Part shown: piece by piece, positions 1 through 12,919 of the stretch | Numbering within the stretch: the stretch's first letter is position 1 | How the letters are laid out: the number at the start of each line of letters is the position of its first letter | Origin: Rhynchonema sp. JSB1_4 | Taxonomy: Eukaryota; Nematoda; Chromadorea; Monhysterida; Xyalidae | Direction: 5' to 3' | Assembly (NCBI GenBank): GCA_030248065.1 | Contig: JASAMV010005063.1 | Span: forward strand, 1-64,000 | Length of the DNA: 64,000 nucleotides | Notes under the pieces: model-generated | Seen by the model: the letters and a program-made list of their open reading frames with translations, nothing else | Told to the model about the DNA's origin: nothing | Databases searched by the model: none | Position numbers and translations under genes: made by a program

Positions 1-172
1 GGTGCTGTGCTGCCCATTTCTTCCTGATTTTCGCAAGCTGACGATGCACGGTCATTGTGTCTGAACGGCCACATGCACATACGTACACATCCAAAACTGT
101 TGTTTTACAGTACTAACACGATAAGGAAGAACTAACGCCAACACTTTCTCTAGCCAACATTGTGCCTTACAG

Positions 173-2018
173 GTGCATTCGTTCAATTTATCACTTGGCA
201 TGTACGAAGACTACGGCATCTACACGTGCACTGGTTACCCGGGGAGTTTGGGTCATCTGAAGTTGGACGCACAGACGTTTGCTGATTGGGGAACGGAGTA
301 TCTCAAGTTGGACGGGTGCGCCGCCGATGTGTCACGCATGGCTCAAGGTGCAGGGAGAATTCTTTCTGATGTGTGGATAATGGTGGTCAGGTGATTCATC
401 AGCAGTCAGAATGCATCAATTTTGATCCAACAAACTTTAAAGTCATACCAAGTTGATACATTACCTGCAATTGCAGGTTACCCAGAAATGGGTGCGTACA
501 TCCGCGAAGCGTCCAACGACACCATGGCTTATTCATGCAGTTGGCCGTTCTATGAAACATTACACAATATGACCGTGCGTGCGCTACAACCAGTAGGTAT
601 ACTTCCGCACATAATTTCAGTTCCCTTAGTTCGCTTCAGCCCAACTACACTCACGTTGCTGAGCACTGCAACGTGTGGCGTGTGTACACCGATATTTATC
701 CTTCATGGAATTCGATTGAATCCATTATTGATTTTGTCGATCGAAATCAAGATGTGCTGAGTGAAGCTGTTCGACCCGGCAGCTGGTTTGATCCCGACAT
801 GGTATGTCTCTGTCCTCAGACAGGCTCTGCAGAAAAATATGGCTACATAATTTGTGCGCTCTGGGTTAACCATTTGCACGATGACGGTAGTGCATCGTTT
901 TTTTTCTCAGAAAGGTATGTACAATTATTGATTCCAAAAGTATGTGTCGTTCTGCGTGTCTGTCAGTCTCTTATTTCTGGCAGGTCACTTTCAGCTACTG
1001 ATCGGCCATGCCGAGTTCACTGTGACCCAAGCAAGAACACAAATGTCACTGTGGTCCATCTGGTTAGTCCATTTGCAAAACTTTGTGAGCGTGAGCGGAA
1101 CATGAAACTGAATATAAGTTATCTCTGTCCGGTGACGAAATTAACATTTTTTATTAATAACTGATTTTAAAATTGTAAAATCATATATGCTTTCCTGATC
1201 AAACATCAGGTCAGCACCACTAATAATGTCGAATGACCTTCGCGTGATCGAGCCCATCTTTCGGTCGGTGTTGCAGAATCGTGTTGCGATCGCTGTCAAT
1301 CAGGACCCAATGGGCAGAATGGGCAAAAGAATACATAATGTGCGTGAAACATCACGTTTGTTGGATAGTCTTGATATTAGAGAACATGAAATGGTTGAGT
1401 GGTGCAATGAACACCTGCAGATGTTTCAGTTGGCGCATCTGAACGTGTCCGTGTATGCCAAGCCAATCACACCCGTTGACCCACTGACAAACAGCACTTC
1501 ATGCGCGCTGGTGTTCTACAATAGGAACCACCACATCAAGGTGGGTAGAATAGAACTGTGACGGTGATCACCATTGAGGTGAAGGAATAAGTGTAAATAC
1601 ATGGTACCCCCTCGTCTAATAAAGGAATAAGCAGTTTATCTTTGGCGTCATGAACACAGCGTAAAGCCTTTTCGAATGCTGCGCAAACGGTTGAAGCACG
1701 TTTTTCCCTGAGGCTAGACGCAGGAATGTCAGTCTTTATTTCTCCTTCTGCAGCGTCAACTGTTTAAATCAATAACTTTACGATTAGTCCAATTTTCAGC
1801 GCCATCTCGACGTCAGCTTGTCCCTATTCAATCACACCTTCCCCAACGGCTACTTGGTTGATGACGTTTGGAACAGCAACAATGACAAAACGAGTCTTGA
1901 TGGATTTGTGATGCCTGACAAAATTCTGCCGATAGACATTGAGCCGATGGGTGTCGTAATGCTGCGGGCCAGAGTGGTCACACAAAGTGTATTGATGCAA
2001 GAATATGCCATGAAATAA
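173..2018 (+). CDS. Alpha-N-acetylgalactosaminidase/alpha-galactosidase (GH27), 5' end missing
   Basis: Glycoside hydrolase family 27 enzyme, which in animals removes terminal alpha-linked GalNAc or galactose in the lysosome. Exons 173-347, 477-592, 640-801, 995-1062, 1210-1540 and 1800-2018 join in frame with GT-AG introns. The first exon here enters in mid-protein, so the signal peptide and first strands lie left of the window. Recognisable blocks in order: LGMYEDYGIYTCTGYPGS, then DAQTFADWG, then YLKLDGC with the nucleophile Asp, YSCSWPFYE, SWFDPDM with the acid/base Asp, APLIMSNDL and VAVNQDP-like (AIAVNQDPMGRMG). The specificity loop has Ser where human NAGA has Ser and GLA has Glu, so GalNAc cleavage is more likely; the next specificity position is Phe, unlike either. 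The stop overlaps an AATAAA. It converges on the LysA-like gene, 177 bp away. Family assignment is near certain; substrate is inference. Confidence 0.95.
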
Positions 2019-2195
2019 ATCGTTGATCAGCACGGCGGTCCGGCCATGTCTTCCAAAACGAAACCTAAAAACAAACGTACGGATTTTTGTTTGCCGAAAA
2101 CAATCGATTGCCGAAATTATACTCAATTTTTACATCTGGCTAATTTTGTAACACTGGTGTTCTCAGCAATTATCATCATAGAAATCCCCACACAG

Positions 2196-5100
2196 CTAAA
2201 TCACAATTTCGCGTGCCGGCTGTCTGCAATTGTACGCACTGGCCATCACGCGACCGTAAGCGCCCACGTTATCGATTAGCATCACGTCATTCTCCTGAAT
2301 CACGGCATCTGGATGTGAAAACGGTAACTCATCTAGCTGATGTTTCACACAGACCTGGCAAGGCGGAAGTGCGACATTGCGTGCGATGACGTCAGCTGAC
2401 TCACAGATTGGTCCAACAACTGAGGTCGGAATGGGAAGATCTGGAAAAAAACTGGAATTGAAGGCATTGTTAGTTTTTGGTTAAATGTTTTTCACGAAGG
2501 GGCGGGTGCACCGGGTCATCATCCGTGCGAATGCTCTAGCAGACGAACTGTTGGATGCTTGAACTATTAACATTGTGATTCCGAAGGGACGATAGCCTGA
2601 TGCATAGCCCGCAGCAGTGAAAATCATTTTGAGGATCGGCCCACTGTTCTTGCACTTATCCAAACCGATGGGGATTTTGATCAACAAGAATAACCATTGT
2701 CTTCCAGACGACTCAAATTGTGCACTTGATGTGTTGCACCATAGAGCGCTGGACGAATCAGAGAGTTCATGCCCGTATCAACGCCGATCAAACGTTTGAC
2801 GGGCATCGGGTCTGGAATGCGGTTGGGGGTCATTACAAACACTTGGGTTGGGAGGGAGTTATCCAATGCATTTTACTACAACGAGGATGCGCATGTCAGT
2901 TTATGCGCTACATCACAAACAATCTAACGCTTTATTATCTGCCCACTTTTATGCGTTTCGTCTTTGTTCGTTTCCTCAAACACCATTTTGACCTGCGTGA
3001 CCCTGGTCAGCAGCACGCCACATCTGGATGCAATGTAACGACCGGGCTCCAGCCACAACTCGATTTGACTGGGTAATGTTGCTTTGATGACGGACAGGGT
3101 CTGGTTGACGTGGGTTAGCTCGAGAGGCGGTGCTGAAATTGAACACAACAAAATGTTCTGTGCGGGGTCGCGCTTCAAGTAGGCATGAGCGGAGTCACCT
3201 ATAGGCACACACGATCGGCTAAAACGTGCGAGTTTTTTTGCAACAGTTCTCGAAGCGATTTCTGCCTTCTAGTTCTTCGGCTCAAGAGAAAATCACGTCC
3301 CTTTCTGAAGCAAAGGCTATGGGTTGGAATGGCAAGCCATACAGGCACGACTAAGTGATATAGCGAACCAAAAACGACGACGACGGCACGCTGCTAATAC
3401 AGGTCATGGTCATTAAAAGTAGTCTCTTAAAGCTGCTGGTCAACAACCCATCGACCTCGCTTAATCTTGGGGGCAGTGCATATTAAGAAAGGTGGGATAT
3501 CGTGTTACTCGACTCTGACTTGGAGAGTCGATTCGTTGCTTCCTGATGTTTCACGGCCAGGTTGAAGTTTGCCCCACAGTGAAAAAATGCGAAAGTTATG
3601 CCGGCTTCCCGTGGAAAGCACAATTCACGGCGACGTTTAAGAATTTCAGAATATCAAGCACAAACATTTATTTCATCGGTATGATATACGGCTTTGCAGG
3701 AAACAGCTTGCATCCTAAATGAGAAAACATTTAGTTCCAAAAACCTGGTGTTTTTTGGTCACCGTTTTCTTCGCCGATAATTTTAAGCATCTGCGATTGA
3801 CCAGCAAATGTGTTGATCGGACACAAGAATTCTCTAATTACTGTGTACATAACCTGTGCTTTTGAGTTCTCTGCACCAAACACAGCTAATACAATAATTC
3901 AGACAACATGCGCAAGTCGGTCATTGTCAGCGCGGCCGCTCAAAAACAACGTGCAGATTCGAGCATTCAAAAATGTTTTGTGTTTTTTGGGGTCGCGCAC
4001 GCCCATAATGACCGACTTGCGCATGTTGTCCGAATTATTGCGTTAGCTGTATTTGGTGCAAAGAACTCAAAACCCCAGGTTATGTACTCAGTAATTAGAG
4101 GATTTTTGTTTCCGATCAACACATTTGCTAGTCAATCGCAGATGCTTAAAATTATCGGCGAAGAAGACGGTGACCAAAAAACACCAGGTTTTTGGAACTA
4201 AATGAGTTCTCCTTCAGGATACGAGCTGTTTCCTGCAAAGCTGTATATCATACTGATGAAACAAACGTTGGTGCTTGATATTCTGAAATTATTAAACGTT
4301 GCCGCGAATTGTCCTTTCCACGGAAACCCGGCATAATTTTTGCATTTTTTCACTGAGGGGCAAACTACAACACGGCCGTGAAACATCAGGAAGCAACCAA
4401 TCGACTCCCCAAGTCAGGGTCGAGTAACACGATATTCCACCTTTGTTCAGGTGCACTGCCCCCAAGATTAAACGAAGTCGATGGGTTGTTGACCAGCACC
4501 TTTAAATATACATACATCGGCTCAACTAACCGCAGTCCTGTTCCTGTACACCAAGTCCGCCGCCGATGTTCAGATATTTCACATCAGGAAAGAAGGGCAA
4601 CAACGAGCTGAGGAACTGAACATGTTCCGACCAGACGGTGAAATCTGAGAACAAGAGAAAGGGCCTCAACGCCTTTGACGCATGTAGATGTATTGTGTGT
4701 GTGTGAATACTAAGCCAGGGCTGTGCACTTGCTGCAGGTTCTTTGTTTCCAAGAGAGACGATTCAATGAAGTGCTTACTGCATGTTATCAGCGGCCCTTT
4801 CAGGGGCGTTTTGCAGCGACAGTTGGTGTGCGGGTCATATGGTCACATCATTGGACAACAGAAACTTTGATTAAAACAAAAATTTTGATTGAAACAAGAT
4901 ACGAAAAAAGGCCAACCGAAAATTCCACTTCCGCTGTGGCAGTGCAGTCCGGTCACTTTTATGCCCGACTCTTGCAATTTCTGACCGATTATCTCTGATC
5001 GATGTCTTTGCAATCCGAACTTGCTCGTAACCAATGCCGTTTTCACGTGTTCATGATGGCCGTAGTTCAGCTCAGGGTTGAAGCGGAGGAACAGGCTGCG

Positions 5101-5989
5101 AGCAAACGCTTATTTTTATTGGACTTGTGAGAACATCTCAAGGATAACTGGTTGTCATCTTGGCTTCCGCTTTCAATGAACAGCTATCCAAGCAAACATG
5201 CAGTACCTAGCCCACCCTCACTGACAAGAATATGGGAGATCTTTTGTCACACTCCTGAACCCGTGGAGCGCATAGCGTCTGAGTTAGGGCCCGGTCAGGT
5301 GGACGCGCTTTGGAAAAACGGGCGTGCTGTTTATGATAAAAAAACAAATAATGAAACACACAGACCTGGCTCTGTTTTGCTGATGTTTTGTCAGCAGATG
5401 TGCCCAATTATCCAAAATGTACTCACTGTCGACCGTGACGTGCACACCCAGTTCAAATGCTCGTTCATATTCGTATTTGGGCGCGAAGTTTGGCGTGAAT
5501 AAAATTCTGACACAAAGTAATGGTCATACATTTTTATCTCATGAACTTTTTGATGTACGATGTTCGATATGATCAGAATCGAAACCTTGCCTGTTTGTTA
5601 CAGATATGACTATCATTAGGATTTCAAAAATCGTCAATAAAAGCAGATCATTTACAATGTCTCACCGATCTCGATTAATGCCAGGGTTGAGTCCAATGAT
5701 CAATTCAATCTCTGGCAACGAAACGCATTCGTAATTGATGTTTGTGTGGCAGTGGTCCGGACCGAAGCATTTCTCAAGCACACCAAGCAGTTCTCTGTTT
5801 GAGTTAGCTTTGACGGCGTAGAACAGTCGGTCAACCGACGGTCCAAGGGTGGTTAGTAATTCTTCTACATTGCTTTTCAGCGTTTCAGAGTCGTAAATGT
5901 AGAGCGGTGTTTCTCTATGGGAGGCTAAACTCAATAACGATACACGCTTGGCTGTCCACCATTTGCTTTTTGACATAACTGTTATCGGC
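2196..5989 (-). CDS. lysA-like: Diaminopimelate decarboxylase-like PLP enzyme (LysA type)
   Basis: Fold type III PLP decarboxylase of the LysA group; bacterial LysA decarboxylates meso-diaminopimelate to lysine. Exons (minus strand) 5989-5666, 5506-5366, 5095-4917, 4644-4531, 3132-2947, 2811-2695 and 2440-2196 join in frame. From the ATG at 5976 they give about 430 residues, the normal LysA length. Seen in order: TPLYIYD, YAVKAN with the PLP lysine, ILFTPNFAP, SKFGL, GLHCHSGSG, IGGGLG (phosphate loop), LEPGR, GVDTGMNSLIRPALYGA, GPICESADV with the CES cysteine, and GAYG followed by AYN. ILFTPNFAP and the WW near the start resemble the LysA half of bacterial aspartokinase-LysA fusions; no aspartokinase exons were seen upstream. 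An acceptor lies 13 bp before the ATG. A 1.07-kb hairpin transposon sits in the fourth intron. The CES motif and GMNSLIRPALYGA favour LysA over ornithine or arginine decarboxylase. The substrate in an animal is unknown. Confidence 0.9.
3431..4501. mobile_element. Hairpin (foldback) element, TTAA-flanked, family A copy 1
   Basis: The two halves are inverted copies of each other, over arms of roughly 450-500 bp. The ends read AGCTGCTGGTCAACAACCC and its reverse complement. TTAA lies directly outside at 3427-3430 and 4502-4505, as expected for a piggyBac-type target site. There is no transposase, so it is a non-autonomous MITE. It lies in an intron of the LysA-like gene. A close relative is at 30884-31963. 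Confidence 0.85.
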
Positions 5990-6268
5990 CTGCGGAAAAA
6001 CAGCGTGTTGCTTTCTGGATTTGTTTCAAAGTGTTTTATCAAGATACTTGCTGTGCTCGTCTAATCTTTATGACCGGCTTTTTTCATTGTAAAAACACGT
6101 CTTGCCCTTGCTTGTGTGATTGGAAGAATGGTAATGTTGTCTTGGCCGGCATCAGCGCTAGTTCGCACTTTGTGAAACAAGCATCAACACAATGATTTTG
6201 CACAGGTTGCGTTAGAACGAGCGAAAGTGGGATGAAAAACAGTGCTACCGATGCACTGATCACTGACT

Positions 6269-6590
<322 letters not shown>

Positions 6591-6645
6591 TTTGGTGGTG
6601 CTTGCGGTTTTATCACACTTGGAATCAGCCGTCGAGCACCTCTTA

Positions 6646-6998
6646 GGAGCGCGGCCATGCAAACACGGTTGCGGACCGCGGGTCAGCAATAATTCTATGT
6701 CCAGTGACCGCCCCGCGTTTGCATGGCCGCACTTGCGGGTCGCGGTTTGCGGGTCACTCGAAACATTTATTTAGCCCTTTTACACACAAAAATGAACCAA
6801 TCAGCGCTGTGCTACGGCACGTCTGCGACGTTGGCTCGACGCTGATCGGTTAATTTTTGTGTATTGCAGCCAAATAAATGTTTCAAGTAACCCGCAAACC
6901 GCGACCCGCAAGTGCGGCCATGCAAACACGGGGTGGTTATTGGACATTGAATATTTTTCTGACCCGCGACCCGCACCTGCGTTTGCATAGCAGCGCCC
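6646..6998. mobile_element. Palindromic MITE with TTA target duplication
   Basis: The ends are inverted (GGAGCGCGGCCATGCAAAC against GTTTGCATAGCAGCGCCC) and TTA is repeated directly outside (6643-6645 and 6999-7001). Internal arms are built of GCGGGTC-like units and also inverted. The 3-bp TTA duplication and GG...CC ends fit PIF/Harbinger MITEs. No coding capacity. Confidence 0.75.
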
Positions 6999-7049
6999 TT
7001 ACAACAGCTTGGCGAATTATGATTGCATAATTTTTTACTTTTTGTTCTC

Positions 7050-7195
7050 AAAACTTAATCCCGATCCCGGTACTTTTTTGGGCGGGATCGGGATCGGGAT
7101 TGACTTTTTCAAAATGACGGGATCGGGATCGGGATCGGGATCAGAAAAAAGGCCCGGGATCCCGGGATCGGGATCGGGATCGGGATCTCGTTCGA
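7050..7195. repeat. GGGATC hexamer repeat block
   Basis: Repeated GGGATC/GATCCC units in both orientations, ending in a GTTCGAACAC sequence. The same motif and end recur near 62865-62960. Confidence 0.85.
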
Positions 7196-8673
7196 ACACT
7201 GGCTTTCACACGCCGTGGTGATGTCCGCGACCAGCACTTGTTTACTGTGATAGTAGCCCCAATTGTGTCCCCTGTATCTAAGGTAGCAAACCCAATCTAT
7301 CTAAGGTAGCAAACACAATCTTTCGCTCTTCAACCACTGTTTTGAATTCGACTATTCAATTGTTACTTTAATGTCGTATACGCTTTCAGAGGCTTCAAGG
7401 CACATGGTAAACGCTTTCAGAGGCGCCAAGATGTGAAAAACAAGCGCCGCATGCACTTTTGTGAAGAAACCATCGCGCAAACTGGAAAAAATATCAATTT
7501 TAAGCTCGAAAAAGGCCATTTTTGAACGTTTTAGACAATATTGTTCCCCGGCCAAATTTTTAAAAAAAATATTTTTTTAAAAAAATTATTTTTTAAAACC
7601 GTGTTTTTTTAATGAAAAAACACGTGTTTTTTATAAAAAAAATTTTTGTTTTTTTTGCCCAACCCTGGCCCCGTGCTGCTGCTGGCCGGGGTTCCGCACA
7701 GATACAGTACAGCCTCGTAAGTTATCTCTGCTGTGATGAAACGCATGCTTCCAGTCGCAATGTGTTAGCCTCTAGCAGAGTATCAAATGAACAGTCTGAT
7801 CCACAGTCTGATCGAATTCCGAGCTGGACTTCGGAATTGCGATACGAGCCAGTTACAAAAATTGGCGTTTGTGTGTCGTTTGTACTGTGGTGCCCAGGGC
7901 TGTTTTTTACAAAGCACACTCACATTGCATACACGTTTATGTGGCCCTAATTGTGCCCCCTGCGGGCACCTCAGCTGCTAATCCCAATTTTTCATCGTGC
8001 ATCCATACTCTCCTTCATTCGATTATTTTTTGGACTGATGTTTAGCTGTTAGCACTCTTGAGTCGAACCGTTGAATACCGATAGCCCACTGAGTGTCGAT
8101 GTCCCCCTGATTTGAAAGCAGATAACGTATGCCAGTTGCAAGCAAGTCAACGTAGGGATAATGCGATTTGCTGAAACTGACCATTGGAAGTGACCAACAT
8201 CGAATCGGCCGTCATGAATCACTATCGGCGGGATCGGCGTGAAACCAGAAGTTGATCAATTTGGCTGCATGAACTGGTTATACCTAGTTACCAAAAAATT
8301 TAGCTATGCATGTCTGTAGATTCAATTGAAACATCTCGTCGAAAGAATTCTGGTTGGATTGATTCACGTCATTGAAAAACACTATTATTAATGCGCAAAT
8401 TCAGGGCAATAAGGGCCCTGAAGCATAAATCACAGACTATCGTAAGCTGTCGGAACGTCAGATGCTGTTTTGACGTCTTCTCGGAGGGAAAGAGACAGGT
8501 ATAGGCATTATTTTCACACTAGGGCAGTCTTGCTTCATAATCATGACTTTACGTTTAATTGGATGCCTTGGGCCTGCATCAAATTTCGTGCTTTCTGGGG
8601 AGTGTGATGTTTATGCTCTTTTCGTCTAGATGTAAAGCTGACAGTAAACCAGACGACGGAAGCACGATTTCGC
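7196..8673. other. No gene recognised
   Basis: AT-rich stretch with A/T hairpins at about 7555-7660. A short sequence CTAAGGTAGCAAAC is duplicated near 7280-7315. No convincing coding region; an extra 5' exon of the downstream GPCR could lie near 8630. Confidence 0.4.
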
Positions 8674-10124
8674 ATGATGTTACCGCAGATTGCGGAGTCA
8701 GCCATTCATGCAATGCTGTTGGTAACCGGAATCGTTGGCTGCGTAACCAACAGCATCATTCTAATTGTTTTTGCGAGTTACAAAGAAATGCGCAAACACA
8801 CACAGTTTACGTGTCTGTGGGTGTTGGCCATATTTGATCTGATGCGATCCGTCGCCGGCCTATTTTACGAGTTGACGGACCACTTCGTCGCTTGGGGACT
8901 ACTTCAACCTCTGACCCGGTTTACTTGCATCACCATTGGAACACTACCACCATTTTCTGCTGAGATGGGACTTCGCATATTGACGGCAATCCCGTTCGAT
9001 CGGCTGTTGGCCGCGTGGCGCCCTGTTCGCTACCGAACCGTCTACAACCACACAAAACGGCAGCTAACAGCGATTGCACTTTTGCTTGCGATCACTTTGA
9101 TCGACCGTGTCGTCTTGTTGATCGCTCAGCTGGACGACCCTCACCGTGTCATCGATCAGTGCTTAGCGGCACGTGATTTGTATCATAAATGGGCCTTAAA
9201 ATTGTTGATCATCCAACGGTTGGTTTTTAGTCTTTGGAAGCACTTTCCGTTGTCAAAAGTTACATGGACAATTGTAAATCATTTCGCCACATAAAAATTG
9301 TACATTCAGTCGCAATTTCTATATATGTAGCTGGATTCAATCGATAGCACGATTTTCTTTGTTAATAATCAAAACGTGTGTTTGCCTCAATTATTTTCCA
9401 ATAATTTGCCTCTAAATACTGATAATGTTTTTAAAAAAAACTGGGACGGGTGAAATAACGGATAAACAATGATATGCTTCAGAGTTAGAACGGTCCCACC
9501 GGTGGGTGTCTGGCTATGTACTCTCTCTGCAGTACGAGCTACAAAATTTTGTATCCAGTCACGATTATTATTTCTTACTCACTCACAATTGTAACCACGT
9601 GAAGTGACTTTTGTACCTGGGCTGTAGCGTTACTTAGACTTCGCCGTTTGGATGAAATAAAAAATGCTCGCTAGTGCTGTAGAATTTCAAGCAATTATGT
9701 TCCGACGACACGTTCCTTTTCCAGCTTGCTGTCGATGCTACTTGTGCTGATTGGATCTATCCTGATGTTATATGTGATGCGCAAGAAGTTCGTCAACACC
9801 GAGCAGCTACATGGAAACGCCACGGGAGCAGCAGCTTTTATTGCGGCCAAGAGACGTCATCAAGAATACAACAACATTGTGCTGAAAGCTTTGTTGTGTT
9901 CGTTGTCGTTGTTCTGCATTCCCCTGATTGTGCTTGCCATTGTTCGAGTGCATCTGCCAGCTTATGTCACCGCAGCATTGAAGCTGAACATGCTCGGAGC
10001 TCAACTCAGCTGTGCAGTCAATATTTTCATCTACGTCGGCAACCATGCCGATTTCAAGCACTGCGTTAGAAAACTGTTTAGTTGGCCGGGCTGCGGTAGG
10101 GCCGAGACCAATAATCCTGCTTGA
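8674..10124 (+). CDS. Rhodopsin-like seven-transmembrane receptor, nematode chemoreceptor-like
   Basis: G-protein-coupled receptor of the plasma membrane; ligand unknown. Two exons, 8674-9218 and 9725-10124, join in phase 2 inside the fifth membrane segment and give 314 residues. Visible: a short N-terminus, TM1 containing GIVGCVTNSIILIVF, TM2 with FDLMRS, a TM3 end reading PFDRLLA in place of the DRY motif, basic third loop (VMRKKF...AAKRRHQ), TM6 ALLCSLSLFCIPLIVLAIV, and TM7 NIFIYVGNHADFKHCVRKLF in place of NPxxY. The overall form resembles divergent nematode srsx-type or small-peptide receptors. Upstream of the ATG an open frame containing the glycosylation site NQT continues to an acceptor-like site, so the true start may be an exon earlier. 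Function is not assigned beyond the receptor class. Confidence 0.85.
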
Positions 10125-10659
10125 GATTGATTTCTTCCCTGATTACTTCAGTTGCTTGTTAAAAAATTAACCGGTTGGAGGCTTCATTGATTCCTCAAAG
10201 CCTTTTCTCTCAAGCTATACTGTGTATTGTATTTGAGTTGCACGCTTTTGTGTGATGAATTTACATACACAATGTAGTCGTCCTACGGTTATACCAACCA
10301 TCAATTTTATTGCTAACTCGACAGCGTTTGTGACTTGTGAGTGCCTGTACTTTATTGTGTGCTGTATTGGGTGTTGCAGTGCAGAGCGAATAACCAATTA
10401 TAATTTGTTATACGTGCAACTTTTGACGTCAGAGGCCAATTACATTTTTGCCGTGTACGCTAATCCATCTTTCCCAGCCTATACCATCTGTCTGATGTGG
10501 GGAATTTCAGAATTTTTACTGTGCAAGTGCACAAAACATCAAAAAATCAACCGCCAGCATGCATACAAGCACGTCGATCAAAACCTCCTATTACAATGAC
10601 TATGAAACCACATTGACTTTCTTCAACCTTCGGTCATTTCAAAAAACACTGATTTTTAG

Positions 10660-11395
10660 TTAGCGTCCGAATTCCAGGTTCAGCTCATCCAACAGCTGAT
10701 TGTACCGTTTGGCATCGTCGCCTCGTTTGTCCTCACGCATTGGCCAGTAGTCACGCACGAACCCGAATGGGAAGATCGAAGCACGTGGCAGGCTGGGGAC
10801 GTCCGGCCGGCCGCCGCTGAAATGCGAGTGCACATGGAGAGATGGCGCATGGATTTTGCCATTCCAGCAGTTTTGACCTAAAACGTTGACCAGTTTACAT
10901 GCCGATTGTTTTGCGAACCCAATTCGGCCTGATGTTACACTCACCCACGCACGGCCGTGCGTCATCATCGTTGCGAATGCGAATCGAATGTCATGTTCTC
11001 CCGAAACACGTGCCATAGCCGCTTAAATCAAGGCCTGCGCCGACCAAAAAGGAGCTGCTGTGCAGTCCCTCACAAAATGCATACCGACCATTGATGCTGT
11101 TGTCAAACCTCCCAACCGGGACACCAACAGACACTGTATTTCCCTGACAAAACCGCTCAGTGACCTTTCAAATGTTAGGATAGTTTATCGGCTTTCATCA
11201 GGGTAACACAGTAGGTTACACACTCGTTATCTTCTCGCACAGGGCTCAACAACTCGTCTAATTGTGCAACCATATGTACCTGCGAATCCAGCGCGTTGGT
11301 ATACTGTTGGATCTCTTGAGCATTATCAGCCCACTGCGGCCTTCGATGACCAGACTTGACAGGAACAGCAGCGTCAGAAATCCAACGGTTATCAT
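10660..11395 (-). CDS. Candidate secreted peptide precursor (about 90 aa)
   Basis: Not recognised by homology. Exon 11395-11280 and exon 10816-10660 join in phase 2 to give 90 residues. It begins MITVGFLTLLFLSSLVIEG, a clear signal peptide, with an acceptor two bases before the ATG. After it comes a Lys-Arg site, then further on two more Lys-Arg sites near the C-terminus. The last peptide is YNQLLDELNLEFGR, ending in Gly-Arg and then stop, which would give an amidated ...LEF-amide peptide. These are the features of a neuropeptide precursor. The acceptor choice decides the frame: a weaker acceptor 60 bp upstream would give another protein, so the model is provisional. Confidence 0.5.
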
Positions 11396-11408
11396 GTCTG
11401 CAGATCAC

Positions 11409-12919
11409 GATCTTGCAATGTGACTGTTATTTACAGTTCCTGTATTAATAAATTTGGGACCAGGTTCAGGAACAAAGAACGGTACGAAAACGCGGCTCCG
11501 TGTGAAAACGCTATGCTTTTATTTCGCCGAAACTATATATTACGTAAGCGCACAACGGGTAAAACGGATTTTGCACTCAGAGACTCTGATAAAAGTGGAT
11601 TTAGCATGAGTCAAAATATCATTTGAAAATTCTGAACAAAAACACAAGTGGATGGCGCTGCTCTAAAACTTTAAAATTGCAATGCCAAGATAACTTTTGC
11701 GAGTATGAAGCCTGTAGGGCTTCTGCAAACTACGTTCTGATGTCTCTAAGCATAAGCAATGCTTTTGTGCTGAAAATCTACGTATTTGAAAAGCCGAGCG
11801 CAAATAAGAGCTCATGTGCAATACATGGACAATTTTAATCCGACTGTTTCACAGGCATTATGTAATAATATGTACATCGCACTCAGCGCCGCTTTGGGGC
11901 GCATAACATGGGGAACGCCAATGCAGAACGCCCCAAATGCAATGTGCCGCGGATTTCCGGTTCAGACCTCGTTTGGCTGTGCATCACCTTGCACGTGATT
12001 ATGTATGGCATAGGCTTTTTCAAAATTAAACGTGCATAAACTATGTGCATGTGTGTAGTGTTGTGAGTTCTTGTATATTCCAGGCACAAAAAACAAAGTG
12101 GCACGGTGTAAAAACCTCTGGTTCAAAAATGAAAAGAGCATGGCGGCTTGCGAAGGCTGCTTCGAGGGACTAACAACAGCCAACACAACGGATTAAACTT
12201 AAGCGAAATGCAATTGTGATCAGCAAAATTCATGGCAGGCGCACACAATTCTGACATCTGACCAGACACGCAAATACCCCCGGTTGTTGAGTGCCCATGC
12301 GTAGAACCTCGCTTTCTGCCTTTGCGTTTTGTCCACCTGCAGAATTGCATGTACGAGCCTTACTTTCCTTCCAGCACGCACAAAGAATTGGAACTGGAAC
12401 AGCCAATCAGTGGACGCCCACCGACCACCACGCAATGCGATACATGTACTGCACGATGGGTTGTCGTGAGCCGAGTGTTCTGCTGATTTGGATCATGAGA
12501 AGCACCAACGAAAAGAGTCTCAAACATAAAGTAAATTGTGCTTCATAGCAAAAAAATAACGATGCCAACAAAAATGTACATAATACCTAACATATGCTAT
12601 GTACAGTAGGTGTGTAATGTTGACAGAGTCATAGCAAACGTCAAATGCGACCAATTTTCCCACGCGTAATGAAATCATAGAGCCAATTGTAGATATATGT
12701 AGACATGCAAGGTGTACGTTTCTTTGAGGTGGTGGTATACTATCACCACCACACATGAGCCATTATGTTGCCTGTACCAAGCAGCATTACCTACTGTCTG
12801 TGTACAACATAGACTCATAGTGGGAATTTACAGTACAAGCTTCGACAATTTGCATTTGCATTTTTTTTGCATTTCGTTCTGCAACTGACCAAGTCAAAAG
12901 GCACATTATAAACAACAAG
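11409..12919. other. Intergenic, no gene recognised
   Basis: Only short unsupported open frames on both strands. The region lies between the divergently transcribed peptide gene and the glutamate receptor, so both promoters should be here; no specific site can be assigned. Confidence 0.4.

Noticed and set aside
2196..5989. LysA gene as bacterial contamination
   Set aside because: It has six animal-like introns with GT-AG ends, a transposon in one intron shared with other loci in the window, and converges on an animal gene.
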